Assembly (NCBI GenBank): GCA_964352665.1
Contig: CAYGSJ010000008.1
Coordinates: forward strand, 62,001 to 126,000
From: UBA1672 sp964352665
GTDB taxonomy: Bacteria; Pseudomonadota; Alphaproteobacteria; Micavibrionales; Micavibrionaceae
Reading direction: 5' to 3'
DNA length: 64,000 nucleotides
Shown here: positions 25,819 through 35,251 of the stretch, in pieces
Layout: the number at the start of each line of letters is the position of its first letter
How positions within the stretch are numbered: the first letter of the stretch is position 1
Notes under the pieces: generated by a model
What the model saw: only the letters and a program-made list of their open reading frames with translations
Database searches by the model: none
Told to the model about the DNA's origin: nothing
Position numbers and translations under genes: made by a program

Positions 25819-27443
25819 ACTAACCTCTCGCGCTCTATAGTGGCCTCTATAAAGGAAACGAACAACGGGTGAGGATCAAAGGGTTTTGATTTTAATTCTG
25901 GATGAAACTGAACACCAATAAACCATGGGTGATCTTCATATTCGACAGTTTCCGGTAACTGACCATCAGGTGACATACCGGAAAATTTCAAGCCACTTTT
26001 TTCAAGTTGTTCTAGATAGTTAATGTTAACTTCGTATCGATGTCTGTGGCGTTCACTAATGCTTTGTGAGCCGTAAATATTTGCTATCTTGCTTCCCTTT
26101 TTTAAGGCGGCAGGGTAAGCGCCCAGACGCATTGTGCCACCAAGATCGTTATCCGAGTCGCGTTCTTCTTTTTTGTTTCCTTTTACCCATTCGGTCATAA
26201 GGCCAATGACAGGTACATCACAATGTGTAAATTCGCTGGAGCCTGCACCTTTAATATCACAAAGATTTCGTGCGGCCTCTATTACGGCCATTTGCATACC
26301 ATAACAAATTCCAAAATAAGGAATTTTCTTTTCTCTGGCGTATTTCGCAGCCTTTATTTTTCCTTCGACGCCACGATCTCCAAATCCTCCGGGGACCAGT
26401 ATACCATTTGCACCCGACAAATATTGTTCGGGATCTTCGCTTTCAAAAACTTCCGACTCAATGAATTTTAAATTCACTTTAACCTTATTTGCTATTCCAC
26501 CATGAATGAGGGCTTCGTTTAACGATTTATAGCTGTCGGTTAAGTTAGTGTATTTACCAACAATGGCGATAGTCACCTCGCCTTCTGGAGCCTTAATGTT
26601 TTCTACAATGTTCCTCCAAGTTGACAAGTCAAGGTCTGTGTCGGTTTTTATACCGAAACTATCCATCACCTGATCATCTAAACCTTCTGCATGATATGTC
26701 AAAGGTACTTCATAAATGGAAGAAACATCGAGGGCCGGTATAACTTTTCTTTCTGCAATATTACAGAAAAGGGCAATTTTACGGCGCTCATCTTCGTCAA
26801 TCTCTCGATCGGCACGGCAAAGCAGGATTTGTGGCCTGATACCGTGGCTCATTAACTCTTTCACCGAGTGTTGTGTCGGTTTTGTTTTAAGCTCACCTGC
26901 GGCAGGAATATAAGGGAGTAGAGTCACATGAATGAATATTGCCCGATCTCTTCCAACCTCATTACCAAATTGTCTGATGGCCTCAAGAAAGGGCAAGCTT
27001 TCAATATCACCAACGGTTCCACCAATTTCACAAAGTACAAAATCTGCTGTGCCGTCTTTTTCGCGGATAAAATCCTGAATTTCATTTGTGATGTGTGGAA
27101 TGACCTGAATAGTGGCGCCTAAATATTCTCCCCTGCGTTCTTTTTGAAGTACTGAGGTATATATACGGCCGGTTGTTGTGTTGTCTGATGCTTGCGCGGG
27201 TACGCCTGTGAATCTTTCATAGTGACCAAGATCAAGATCAGTTTCTGCACCATCATCTGTTACAAATACTTCTCCATGTTGAAATGGGCTCATTGTCCCA
27301 GGGTCAACGTTGAGGTAAGGGTCTAATTTACAAAGGCGAACAGTGTAGCCTCTTGCTTGTAATAATGCCCCAAGCGCAGCGGAGCCGAGGCCTTTTCCTA
27401 ATGAGGAAACAACGCCGCCTGTTATAAATATGTATCGTGTCAT
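25815..27443 (-). CDS. pyrG: CTP synthase
   Basis: Makes CTP from UTP with glutamine as nitrogen donor. Synthetase domain (about 1-265): 'FITGGVVSSLGKGLGSAALG' and 'CEIGGTVGDIESLPF'. Glutamine amidotransferase domain: nucleophile Cys in 'FGICYGMQMA', oxyanion 'GGFGDRG', and the catalytic His-Glu in 'GVQFHPELKS'. 542 residues is normal. It is coupled to kdsA by overlap and follows secG by four bases. Confidence 0.97.
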   Translation of the reverse strand: MTRYIFITGGVVSSLGKGLGSAALGALLQARGYTVRLCKLDPYLNVDPGTMSPFQHGEVFVTDDGAETDLDLGHYERFTGVPAQASDNTTTGRIYTSVLQKERRGEYLGATIQVIPHITNEIQDFIREKDGTADFVLCEIGGTVGDIESLPFLEAIRQFGNEVGRDRAIFIHVTLLPYIPAAGELKTKPTQHSVKELMSHGIRPQILLCRADREIDEDERRKIALFCNIAERKVIPALDVSSIYEVPLTYHAEGLDDQVMDSFGIKTDTDLDLSTWRNIVENIKAPEGEVTIAIVGKYTNLTDSYKSLNEALIHGGIANKVKVNLKFIESEVFESEDPEQYLSGANGILVPGGFGDRGVEGKIKAAKYAREKKIPYFGICYGMQMAVIEAARNLCDIKGAGSSEFTHCDVPVIGLMTEWVKGNKKEERDSDNDLGGTMRLGAYPAALKKGSKIANIYGSQSISERHRHRYEVNINYLEQLEKSGLKFSGMSPDGQLPETVEYEDHPWFIGVQFHPELKSKPFDPHPLFVSFIEATIERERLV

Positions 27444-27447
27444 ATTG

Positions 27448-27867
27448 CTACTCTACGGGTGCCGTGGGCTCTTCTGATTCCGGTTTCGTATCTTTTTCCG
27501 AAGTTACATCTAAACTGGGTATTTCCTCCGGGGGTGTGTATGTAATCCCGACAGGAGCGCTAACATCATCATCAGCAGGGGTCTGAATTTCTGTCGGGTT
27601 GATATCTTCTAAAATCCCTTGTGTTTGTCGACTGTGTGTTCCAGCCAGAATGGCCAGTGTAAGGGATGTCACAAAAAATCCTGCTGCACACAAGGCTGTC
27701 ATCTTAGTAAGGGCATTTGCAGCGCCTTTAGCAGAAGCGAATCCCCCTAGTCCGCCGCCACTACTACCACCAATTCCAAGCCCTCCTCCTTCGGAGCGCT
27801 GAATTAGAACAAGGCCAATAATGGCTAGTGCTAATATTAAATGAATGACCAGAACAACAGATTCCAT
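27448..27867 (-). CDS. secG: Sec translocon subunit SecG
   Basis: Auxiliary channel subunit of SecYEG in the inner membrane. Two membrane helices ('VLVIHLILALAIIGLVLIQ' and 'TALCAAGFFVTSLTLAIL') flank the typical Gly/Ser-rich loop 'RSEGGGLGIGGSSGGG' and 'KGAANALTKMTA'. The 139 residues include a long acidic Pro-rich C-terminal tail (about 90-139), common in alphaproteobacterial SecG. tpiA-secG-pyrG order is conserved. Confidence 0.94.
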   Translation of the reverse strand: MESVVLVIHLILALAIIGLVLIQRSEGGGLGIGGSSGGGLGGFASAKGAANALTKMTALCAAGFFVTSLTLAILAGTHSRQTQGILEDINPTEIQTPADDDVSAPVGITYTPPEEIPSLDVTSEKDTKPESEEPTAPVE

Positions 27868-27938
27868 AACCCAACTACTCTTCTATATTTGTGTTTCCAA
27901 GTTTATAAGGTGTCTTTTAAATAAAAACCAGCCCTAAT

Positions 27939-28697
27939 TTATTTTTGAGGTGCTGCAAGCCCGATTGCAACAAATTGTTCTGCGTGCAGGCTTGCGCCTC
28001 CGATAAGCCCCCCGTCAACATTAGGGGTTGATAGAAGAGCCGCTGCATTTTCCGGTTTCATCGACCCACCGTACAAAATACGCAGATTCTCTGGATCAGC
28101 AACAAGTTCCTTTAGAGTGTCCCTAATAAATTTGTGCATGGTTTCAACATCTTGTGGGTTTGCAGTTTTTCCTGATCCAATTGCCCAGACAGGCTCGTAA
28201 GCGATTGCAGTATTTTCTGCGGTTGCAGTTTCTGGCAAAGAGGCCCTTAATTGTTGGCCAACAACAATCTCTTCTTCTCCTTTATCCCGTTGCCGCTCTG
28301 TTTCACCAACGCATATAATAGTTTTTAGACCAGCATCGTGTGCAGCTTTGGCTTTTTGTGCGATATGTTGGTCACTTTCATTGTGATGTTGCCTACGTTC
28401 CGAATGTCCCAGAATAACATAAGATCCACCACAATCACGGATCATGTCTGCCGAAATATCCCCTGTATATGCCCCGGAATGATGTACAGAACAATTTTGG
28501 GCTCCTACCTCTATATTTGATTTTTTGCATAGTTTTTCGATATGGAGCAGATAGGGAAATGGGGGACAAATAACAAAATCACAAATATCTCTTATCGCAG
28601 GATAATTTTCTATTTTTTCGGCAATTCCGGCTACAATCTCACTACTTTTTGCGAGATTACCGTTCATTTTCCAATTTCCGGCAATTAATTTTTTCAT
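27939..28697 (-). CDS. tpiA: triosephosphate isomerase
   Basis: Interconverts glyceraldehyde 3-phosphate and dihydroxyacetone phosphate. Substrate-binding 'GNWKMNG', electrophilic His in 'ILGHSERRQ', catalytic Glu in 'AYEPVWAIGSGKTA', and the phosphate-binding 'GLIGGASL' are present; 252 residues. It is the first gene of the run tpiA-secG-pyrG-kdsA and is divergent from the foldase gene across 172 bases that must hold both promoters. Confidence 0.97.
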   Translation of the reverse strand: MKKLIAGNWKMNGNLAKSSEIVAGIAEKIENYPAIRDICDFVICPPFPYLLHIEKLCKKSNIEVGAQNCSVHHSGAYTGDISADMIRDCGGSYVILGHSERRQHHNESDQHIAQKAKAAHDAGLKTIICVGETERQRDKGEEEIVVGQQLRASLPETATAENTAIAYEPVWAIGSGKTANPQDVETMHKFIRDTLKELVADPENLRILYGGSMKPENAAALLSTPNVDGGLIGGASLHAEQFVAIGLAAPQK

Positions 28698-28869
28698 GGA
28701 CCTGCTTTGCTCTAACTTTAGAAAGGGTAAAACATTAGTTACATGTCTGGCGGTAAAAAAGCAATATTGCCAACAAATTTTCTGCCTTTTGAAACTTGAA
28801 GGCTTGCCCCTGTTATATCGGATGCTTATAGTTCACAATCAAATGAATTATGTTTCTTACTGAAAGTAA

Positions 28870-30792
28870 ATGACTATGGTTATGCAGACAATGCGCAAAG
28901 GCGCAGCAGGAGGTGTTTTAAAATATCTTCTTTTTGGTATTCTTGGAATGGCTGTTGGTGGACTTGCCCTAATGGATGTGGGTGGTGTTTTCCGCAACGG
29001 AGGTGTTGGCGGTTCAGATGTGGTAAAGCTTGCCGACAAAACAATTAGTATAAGACAGTTTGACGGAGCCCTGCGCAGGGCAATCTCTCAATATGGAATT
29101 TCCACACAACAGGCACATAAAATGGGTATGACCCAGAACATTTTGGCCGCAGAGATACGATCAACTTTGCTACAGGAAGAAGCAGAAAATTTAGGTGTAG
29201 AAATTCCAAAAGACTATATTGCCAAACGCATTGCAGAAGTTGTTAATCCGCAAAAAACAAGTGACCAAAGTCTTCAGGAGACACTAGAAGGTCTTCTTAG
29301 AAATCAGGGGTTGAGTGAAAAAGAATTTGTAGAAGGTATAAAAAGAGAAATGTCGGTTGATATGTTGCTTGAGTCGTTACAAGCAGGATTTAGACCAAAT
29401 AATCACTTACTCGCCCAAGATCTTTATCTTTTTAAAGAGCAGACCCGCAATATTGAAATGATTATTTTCCCTGATGCCGATGTTACAGGCATAGAATCAC
29501 CAAAGGAAAATCAGTTGCGCCATTTATACGAATCTTTAAAGCCAATTAAGTTCTCTATTCCTGAATATCGTTCAGCGCAGATGATAATTTATGATCCTGC
29601 AAAAATTACGAATGAGTTCTCTGCTACCGAGGAAGAAATGAGGGCGGTTTACGAAGAAAATACCGAGCATTTTACAAAAGGCGAACAGTATGTTTTGTCG
29701 CAGGCAATTATAGATGATCAGGAAAAGGCCAATGCCATTTATAAGTTAACGTTAAAGGGCGAGGATTTAAAAACAGCAATAAGCCAGATTATGGGCGAAG
29801 GGGCACGGTTTTTAGAAAATGTACCATTTGAAAAGCGCATGATGCTTCCTGCCTTAATTGATGCTCTTTCCGGAAAAGAGCCAGGAACGATTGCGCCTCC
29901 GGTTAAAACTACCCTTGGCTATCACGTGGTAGAGATGGTTGAAATGCGGCCTCCTGCTCCACAGCCCTATGAAGCTGTGAAATCAGTTATAGAGGCTGAT
30001 TTGTTGGAGATGAAAAGATCGGACTATTTTTACGAGGTATCAACCAAGATAGATGACATGCTTACTAGAGGTGTAACTTTTGAAGATATATCCAAGGAAA
30101 TTGATGTCTCAATAATGGATTTGCCCTTTACGGAGCGTCAAGGAATTGACGAAAGTAAAAAGCCCGTTTTGGAAGAGCTTGATGAGGCGGATAAGAACTT
30201 TGTTATTGAGTCTCTTTTTGAGATTGAGGAAGGGATGACACCATTTTTTCAGGAACTTCCTAGCGGTAAGTTTGCCGCAATAGCACTTAAGGAAAGACAT
30301 ACCGAGACATACCGGCCTTTTGAAGAGGTAAAAGAGGAGATACAAAACCAGTTTTTAAATGATCAGCGCAGAGCGTTAAATAAAGAGCAGATTAGGCGCT
30401 ATTTAGCCGAAATTGGCACAGGTGGGTCAACATTTGAAACAATTGCAAAAGAAAACAAAAAACAAATTAAAAAAATTGAAAATATAAAAATTGAAGGTGA
30501 GCTATCTGAGCCTTTAACTGACGGAAACCGGCCTACAATATTTCAAGCCGCTATTGGTGGATATGATGCGCTCTATTTTGAAGATATGATTGCAATTATC
30601 AAGGTTACCGGTTTTTCGCTTCCCCAAATAGAGGAAACAACGCAATCAGAGATAGTGAAAATTCAGGAAGAGCTTAGTCTAGATCAAGAGGAAGAGGCCC
30701 TTTCAATGTATTTATTTGCTTTGAATTCAAAATATCCAGCCAAAATCAATGATCGATTGCTCGACAGAGTTTACGGTCAGCCAGAAAATTAA
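28870..30792 (+). CDS. PpiD-like periplasmic peptidyl-prolyl isomerase
   Basis: Membrane-anchored foldase of 640 residues. One N-terminal helix ('YLLFGILGMAVGGLALM') anchors it with the bulk in the periplasm. The SurA_N-like chaperone domain follows (about 50-190, 'VKLADKTISIRQFDGALRRAIS'), then a parvulin-type domain (about 265-375, 'GEQYVLSQAIIDDQ' to 'APPVKTTLGYHVVEMVEM'), and a long C-terminal chaperone part. The layout matches PpiD/SurA-like rotamases, which help outer-membrane and secreted proteins fold; isomerase activity is not assured. It is 11 bases before trpE, so tryptophan synthesis may be transcribed from its promoter. Confidence 0.88.
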   Translation: MTMVMQTMRKGAAGGVLKYLLFGILGMAVGGLALMDVGGVFRNGGVGGSDVVKLADKTISIRQFDGALRRAISQYGISTQQAHKMGMTQNILAAEIRSTLLQEEAENLGVEIPKDYIAKRIAEVVNPQKTSDQSLQETLEGLLRNQGLSEKEFVEGIKREMSVDMLLESLQAGFRPNNHLLAQDLYLFKEQTRNIEMIIFPDADVTGIESPKENQLRHLYESLKPIKFSIPEYRSAQMIIYDPAKITNEFSATEEEMRAVYEENTEHFTKGEQYVLSQAIIDDQEKANAIYKLTLKGEDLKTAISQIMGEGARFLENVPFEKRMMLPALIDALSGKEPGTIAPPVKTTLGYHVVEMVEMRPPAPQPYEAVKSVIEADLLEMKRSDYFYEVSTKIDDMLTRGVTFEDISKEIDVSIMDLPFTERQGIDESKKPVLEELDEADKNFVIESLFEIEEGMTPFFQELPSGKFAAIALKERHTETYRPFEEVKEEIQNQFLNDQRRALNKEQIRRYLAEIGTGGSTFETIAKENKKQIKKIENIKIEGELSEPLTDGNRPTIFQAAIGGYDALYFEDMIAIIKVTGFSLPQIEETTQSEIVKIQEELSLDQEEEALSMYLFALNSKYPAKINDRLLDRVYGQPEN

Positions 30793-30803
30793 GGTTACAG
30801 ATT

Positions 30804-32333
30804 ATGGCGCTGGAAAATGCAGGTCACTTTTTCCCAGATTTAGAAATTTTTCAGGAAAATTTTAATCAAGGAAAAACACAGCTTGTTGGGCAGTGGGTGC
30901 CAGCTGATCTTGAAACGCCTGTGTCTGCCTATCTAAAATTATGTGGTTATACATCTTACTCTTTCTTGTTTGAATCAGTAGAGGGTGGCGCCAACTTGGG
31001 ACGATATTCCATTATTGGCACAAATCCGGATTTATTGTGGAAATACTCCAAATCAGAAGGTGTGCTTATAAAGCAAAATGACGATGTATGGAGACCAGAA
31101 AATATCTCTACGATCGATTCTCTGAAAAAGAATATAAATCAAAGCACCCTGGATTATGCGCCAGAAGATTTACCCCCAATGTGCACATTGGGTTTGTTTG
31201 GCTATGTTGGATATGACATGGTTAGGCTTTCTGAAGATATTCCGGATAAAAATCCTGACGATTTGCATGTTCCGGATTCTATTTTGATGCGCCCTAATAT
31301 TTTGGCTGTTTTTGATAACGTCAAGAACATGATTTGTATTATCACACCCATTTACAATCATAGAAACAACAGTGATTTACCCGCTCAGATTATCTATAGA
31401 GAGGCCTGTATACGCGTTGAGAAGGCTATAAAGCTTTTGAATTCTCCACTTGATCGTACCCTTTTGGAGCATACAACACATCTTTCAACACCGCTTCCTA
31501 TTCAATCAAACACGCAGGAAAATATATATAAGGGTGCTGTGAAACAGGCGATTGAGTACATAAAAGCTGGAGAAATATTCCAGGTTGTTCCTTCACAGAG
31601 ATTCTCGGTAAGTTTCGATTTACCCGCTTTCGAACTGTATCGTTCGCTTCGAAGTATTAATCCCTCCCCTTTTCTATTCTATTTGTCCTTTGATGGCTTT
31701 TCTATTGTAGGTTCCAGCCCCGAAATTCTAGTGCGTGTTCGTGACAATACAGTAACCATAAGGCCCATCGCGGGGACAAGAAAACGTGGAAAGACGAACG
31801 CAGAGAATCAGGCATTAGAACAAGATTTGCTTGCAGATCCAAAAGAGTGTTCGGAACATTTAATGTTGCTTGATTTAGGGCGTAACGATGTCGGTCGGGT
31901 TTCCGAAATCGGAACAGTGACGGTAACAGATCAGTTCTCGATAGAGCACTATTCACATGTTATGCATATTGTATCGAATGTAGAAGGACAGCTCCGCCAT
32001 GATCTGGATATAATTGATGCTTTAATAGCGGGGTTTCCGGCGGGCACAGTTACGGGTGCCCCTAAAATCAGAGCAATGGAAATTATTGATGAGTTAGAAA
32101 TTAGCCGTCGCGGTATTTACGCTGGCGGCGTAGGATATTTTTCTAGATATAACATGGATAGCTGTATTGCCTTACGAACTGCTGTTGTTAAGGATGGTAA
32201 AGTTTATGTACAGGCAGGTGCAGGTGTTGTGGCGGACAGTGATCCCGATGCCGAGCATCAAGAGTGTTTCAATAAGGCCAAAGCGGTATTGCAGGCTGCA
32301 GAAATGGCAATAGATCGGTTTAGGCGATATTAG
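30804..32333 (+). CDS. trpE: anthranilate synthase component I
   Basis: Makes anthranilate from chorismate with ammonia supplied by TrpG. N-terminal allosteric segment 'YSFLFESVEGGANLGRYSIIG' (the tryptophan-binding LLES-like motif), and chorismate-binding domain signatures 'QVVPSQRFSV', 'IRPIAGTRKRGKT', 'LLDLGRNDVGRV' and 'AGTVTGAPKIRAMEI'. 509 residues. Its stop overlaps by four bases the stop of the convergent deacetylase gene, which separates it from trpGDC. Confidence 0.96.
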   Translation: MALENAGHFFPDLEIFQENFNQGKTQLVGQWVPADLETPVSAYLKLCGYTSYSFLFESVEGGANLGRYSIIGTNPDLLWKYSKSEGVLIKQNDDVWRPENISTIDSLKKNINQSTLDYAPEDLPPMCTLGLFGYVGYDMVRLSEDIPDKNPDDLHVPDSILMRPNILAVFDNVKNMICIITPIYNHRNNSDLPAQIIYREACIRVEKAIKLLNSPLDRTLLEHTTHLSTPLPIQSNTQENIYKGAVKQAIEYIKAGEIFQVVPSQRFSVSFDLPAFELYRSLRSINPSPFLFYLSFDGFSIVGSSPEILVRVRDNTVTIRPIAGTRKRGKTNAENQALEQDLLADPKECSEHLMLLDLGRNDVGRVSEIGTVTVTDQFSIEHYSHVMHIVSNVEGQLRHDLDIIDALIAGFPAGTVTGAPKIRAMEIIDELEISRRGIYAGGVGYFSRYNMDSCIALRTAVVKDGKVYVQAGAGVVADSDPDAEHQECFNKAKAVLQAAEMAIDRFRRY

Positions 32334-33583
32334 GGATTGCTCTGGGCGGTTTGCTCGTTTTCCCTAGGATATTTTACCAGTTTACTTACAGGAACAAGTG
32401 CTAGCCCCTTATCTGCCAGTGTTGGTATCCATTCCTTTAAAACTTCAATGGTTTCTTTATGTGGGTGTCCTATTGCGATTGCATAGCCTTTTTTATGTGC
32501 TGTATTTTCAAGGTTCTTAAGGGCTTCTTTTACAAAATCTTTAGTAATTTCATGGTCAAGAAAGACATCACGCTCTGCGTATGGGATGCCTGCATTTTTT
32601 GCTTCTTCCGCGCCAATAGAACCTCCGATTGTTTTTGAGTCTACAAAAAACAGTCCCCTTGCTTTTAGGGCCTGCATAACGCGTGCCATAGCATTACGGT
32701 CTTTTGTAAGTCGACTGCCCATATGATTATTGAGACCCACAAATCCATCATAGCTGGTAAGTCCCCACTCAAGAGTTTTTGAGAAGTCTTCTTCATTCTG
32801 TGAGGTTTTAAGAACATTTGGCCCACCATCCAGATCATCGTTCAAAGGCTCCATAGGCATATGTAGCATAAGTTCATGCCCGTTTTCTTTGGCGCGCTGG
32901 GTACGTTCATTTAGATTTTTTGCATAAGGCAAATATGAAAGTGTTAATGGTCCTTGCATAACTTCGACTTGCTTGCTTCGCAGGCCAAGCCCCATATCAT
33001 CAATGATGATTGCAATCATCCCCTTTGCCTCGGGCTCGTCATAGCTATACTGCAGGATATTTTCTTTTGAACTCTGTTTGTAGGTGTCTTCTTCCGGTAC
33101 ATCCTGAGATTGCTGAATATTAGGTTCTGTATAACTCAAACGCAAGATTACATCGGCCATATTCTTTTCTGCGGGTTGTGGAGGGATAATTTCAGGAATA
33201 GTCTCTATGTCATTATTTTCTGTACCTATAGCAGGTGTAATGTTGGCCAGCATCTCTTCTGTTTGTGAATCAATTTCAAGGGGGGCATTTTTGTCTTTTT
33301 GAACAAATTCAAAATCATCTTTACGTTTCAGTTTATCGGGTGAAGGTATGGGGGTGTGAGGGTAAAATTCCTGTCCTAACTCTATGCCTTTAGTCATATA
33401 GATATGGTGTTGTTTTTTTAGATCCGATACCTGAATACCATCCGCTGTAAGATTAACTTTATTCTTCCATATGTGATGTATGCCTCCAAGCACAAACAAA
33501 TCGGTCATAACAATTAAAACACCGCCAATGACAATGAAAATTATTGTTTTAACAGGAGTTCGAGGTATTTCGTGATGATCCAT
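32330..33583 (-). CDS. divergent polysaccharide deacetylase family protein (YibQ-like)
   Basis: 417-residue protein with one N-terminal membrane helix ('TIIFIVIGGVLIVMTDLFVL'), a Pro/Glu-rich linker of about 150 residues, and a C-terminal divergent polysaccharide-deacetylase (DUF610/YibQ) domain. The domain shows 'AIIIDDMGLGLRSKQ', 'HELMLHMPMEP', 'GLNNHMGSRLT' and 'IAIGHPHKETIEVL'. These motifs keep the metal-type Asp and His residues. The family is probably envelope-directed; the substrate is unknown. It is on the minus strand, in the middle of the trp genes, divergent from trpG with 91 bases between. Confidence 0.88.
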   Translation of the reverse strand: MDHHEIPRTPVKTIIFIVIGGVLIVMTDLFVLGGIHHIWKNKVNLTADGIQVSDLKKQHHIYMTKGIELGQEFYPHTPIPSPDKLKRKDDFEFVQKDKNAPLEIDSQTEEMLANITPAIGTENNDIETIPEIIPPQPAEKNMADVILRLSYTEPNIQQSQDVPEEDTYKQSSKENILQYSYDEPEAKGMIAIIIDDMGLGLRSKQVEVMQGPLTLSYLPYAKNLNERTQRAKENGHELMLHMPMEPLNDDLDGGPNVLKTSQNEEDFSKTLEWGLTSYDGFVGLNNHMGSRLTKDRNAMARVMQALKARGLFFVDSKTIGGSIGAEEAKNAGIPYAERDVFLDHEITKDFVKEALKNLENTAHKKGYAIAIGHPHKETIEVLKEWIPTLADKGLALVPVSKLVKYPRENEQTAQSNP

Positions 33584-33674
33584 GATTATTTATACTCGAC
33601 TAGTTACGCATTACTTTCTGCTTAGATAAGCTTGTGTACTTGCTTTTTGTACCACAGAACGTCATAACAAATCC

Positions 33675-34244
33675 ATGATTACATTAATAGATAATTACGA
33701 CAGTTTTACTTTTAACCTTGTTCAATATCTAGGAGATTTAGGAGAACAGGTTAGAATTCACAGGAATGACGCGGTCACTGCTGAGCATGTTATTGGTGAA
33801 AAACCTAAGGGTATTGTTATTTCTCCTGGGCCCAGTGATCCGGATCATGCAGGTATTTGTCTTGATTTGATTTTGTTAGCTGCAGAGAACAATGTTCCAT
33901 TGTTGGGGGTATGTTTGGGGCATCAGGCAATCACGCAGGCCTTCGGTGGAAAAGTTACCAGGGCACCCCAACCATTTCATGGAAAAATTTCCCAAATCAA
34001 GCATAAGGGTAAGGGAATATTTAAAGATATTCCGTCGCCCTACCCTGTAACGCGATACCATTCTCTTATAGCAGAAAAAGAATCTTTTCCCGAGTGTTTA
34101 GAGATTACGGCAGAAACAGAAGATAAAATTATAATGGCTCTCGCCTATAAGAAAAAACCTATATACGGCGTTCAATTTCACCCAGAAAGCATAGCAACGC
34201 ATCATGGGCATGATCTTCTTAAAAACTTTCTAGGGGTCATATAA
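33675..34244 (+). CDS. trpG: anthranilate synthase component II (glutamine amidotransferase)
   Basis: Supplies ammonia from glutamine to TrpE. 'IDNYDSFTFNLVQYL', oxyanion 'ISPGPSDPDHAG', nucleophile Cys in 'LLGVCLGHQAIT', and His/Glu in 'GVQFHPESIATHHG' are present; 189 residues. It shares one base with trpD (TAATG). It may also serve a 4-amino-4-deoxychorismate synthase, as some TrpG do, but no pabB is in the window. Confidence 0.96.
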   Translation: MITLIDNYDSFTFNLVQYLGDLGEQVRIHRNDAVTAEHVIGEKPKGIVISPGPSDPDHAGICLDLILLAAENNVPLLGVCLGHQAITQAFGGKVTRAPQPFHGKISQIKHKGKGIFKDIPSPYPVTRYHSLIAEKESFPECLEITAETEDKIIMALAYKKKPIYGVQFHPESIATHHGHDLLKNFLGVI

Positions 34245-35251
34245 TGACAGGTGCTATCAAAAGCAGTGAACCTTTAACACAAGATCAGATGTATCAGGCA
34301 ATGTCCGGTATTATGGCCGGACAATGGCAGGAAGATGAAATCTTTGATTTTTTGGTGGACCTATCTGAACGGGGGGAGACTATTGAAGAAATAACAGGAG
34401 CTGCAAGGGTTATGCGCGAGAAAGCGCTAAGTATTATTGCGCCTGAAGGGGCGGTGGATTGCTGTGGTACTGGGGGCGATAAAGCAGGTACGTTCAATAT
34501 ATCTACTGCTGTGGCTATTGTTACGGCTGCATGCGGTGTGCCTGTAGCCAAACATGGAAACAGAAGTGCAAGTTCAAATTCCGGAGCGGCAGATGTTCTC
34601 GAGGCGCTGGGTGTTAATCTTGATGTCGGGCAAGATGATTTGGAAGAAGCGCTCAGGGTTTATAATTTTGCTTTTCTTATGGCCCCTAATCATCATGCCG
34701 CCATGAAACACGTTGTACCTGTAAGAAGAAGGCTTGGGAGGCGGACAATTTTTAATATTTTAGGGCCTTTATCCAATCCTGCGAAAACTAAAAGACAACT
34801 TCTAGGAGTTTTTAATAAAGATTTGGTGTTGCCGATTGCGGAAGTTTTAAGAAATTTAGGGACAGTGTCTGCGTGGGTTGTTCATGGCTCTGACGGTCTT
34901 GACGAAATTACAACAACTGCAGAAACGTATGTGGCCAAACTGGAGAACAATTCCATCGAGGAGGTAATTCTAACACCGGAGGATTTTGGCGTAGAGAGAG
35001 CTAACCCCAAAGACCTTGTCGGTGGTACGCCGGAAGTGAATGCAAAGGCGCTTTTAGAGATTTTACAAGGAAAGAAAAACGCCTATAGAGATATCGTTGT
35101 TGTAAATACTGCTGCGGTGCTTATGATTGCCGAGCAGTCACAAAATCTTAAGGATGCGACTCAAATAGCGGAGAGTGTTCTTGATGATGGCTCTGCTTTT
35201 GATTTGCTAAGTAATTATCGTGAATTTACGCAAACTCATGGAACAATATGA
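34244..35251 (+). CDS. trpD: anthranilate phosphoribosyltransferase
   Basis: Joins anthranilate to PRPP. The glycine-rich PRPP site 'CGTGGDKAGTFNIST' and the anthranilate region 'VAKHGNRSASSNSGAADVLEALGV' and 'HHAAMKHVVPVRRRLGRRTIFNILGPLSNPA' (split here across several motifs) are intact. 335 residues. Overlaps trpC by four bases (ATGA). Confidence 0.97.
   Translation: MTGAIKSSEPLTQDQMYQAMSGIMAGQWQEDEIFDFLVDLSERGETIEEITGAARVMREKALSIIAPEGAVDCCGTGGDKAGTFNISTAVAIVTAACGVPVAKHGNRSASSNSGAADVLEALGVNLDVGQDDLEEALRVYNFAFLMAPNHHAAMKHVVPVRRRLGRRTIFNILGPLSNPAKTKRQLLGVFNKDLVLPIAEVLRNLGTVSAWVVHGSDGLDEITTTAETYVAKLENNSIEEVILTPEDFGVERANPKDLVGGTPEVNAKALLEILQGKKNAYRDIVVVNTAAVLMIAEQSQNLKDATQIAESVLDDGSAFDLLSNYREFTQTHGTI

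Noticed and set aside
28789..28819. Promoter of the PpiD-like gene: TTGAAA with TGTTATATC
   Set aside because: Spacing is 19 bases and the -10 matches only four of six; not strong enough to report as a feature.
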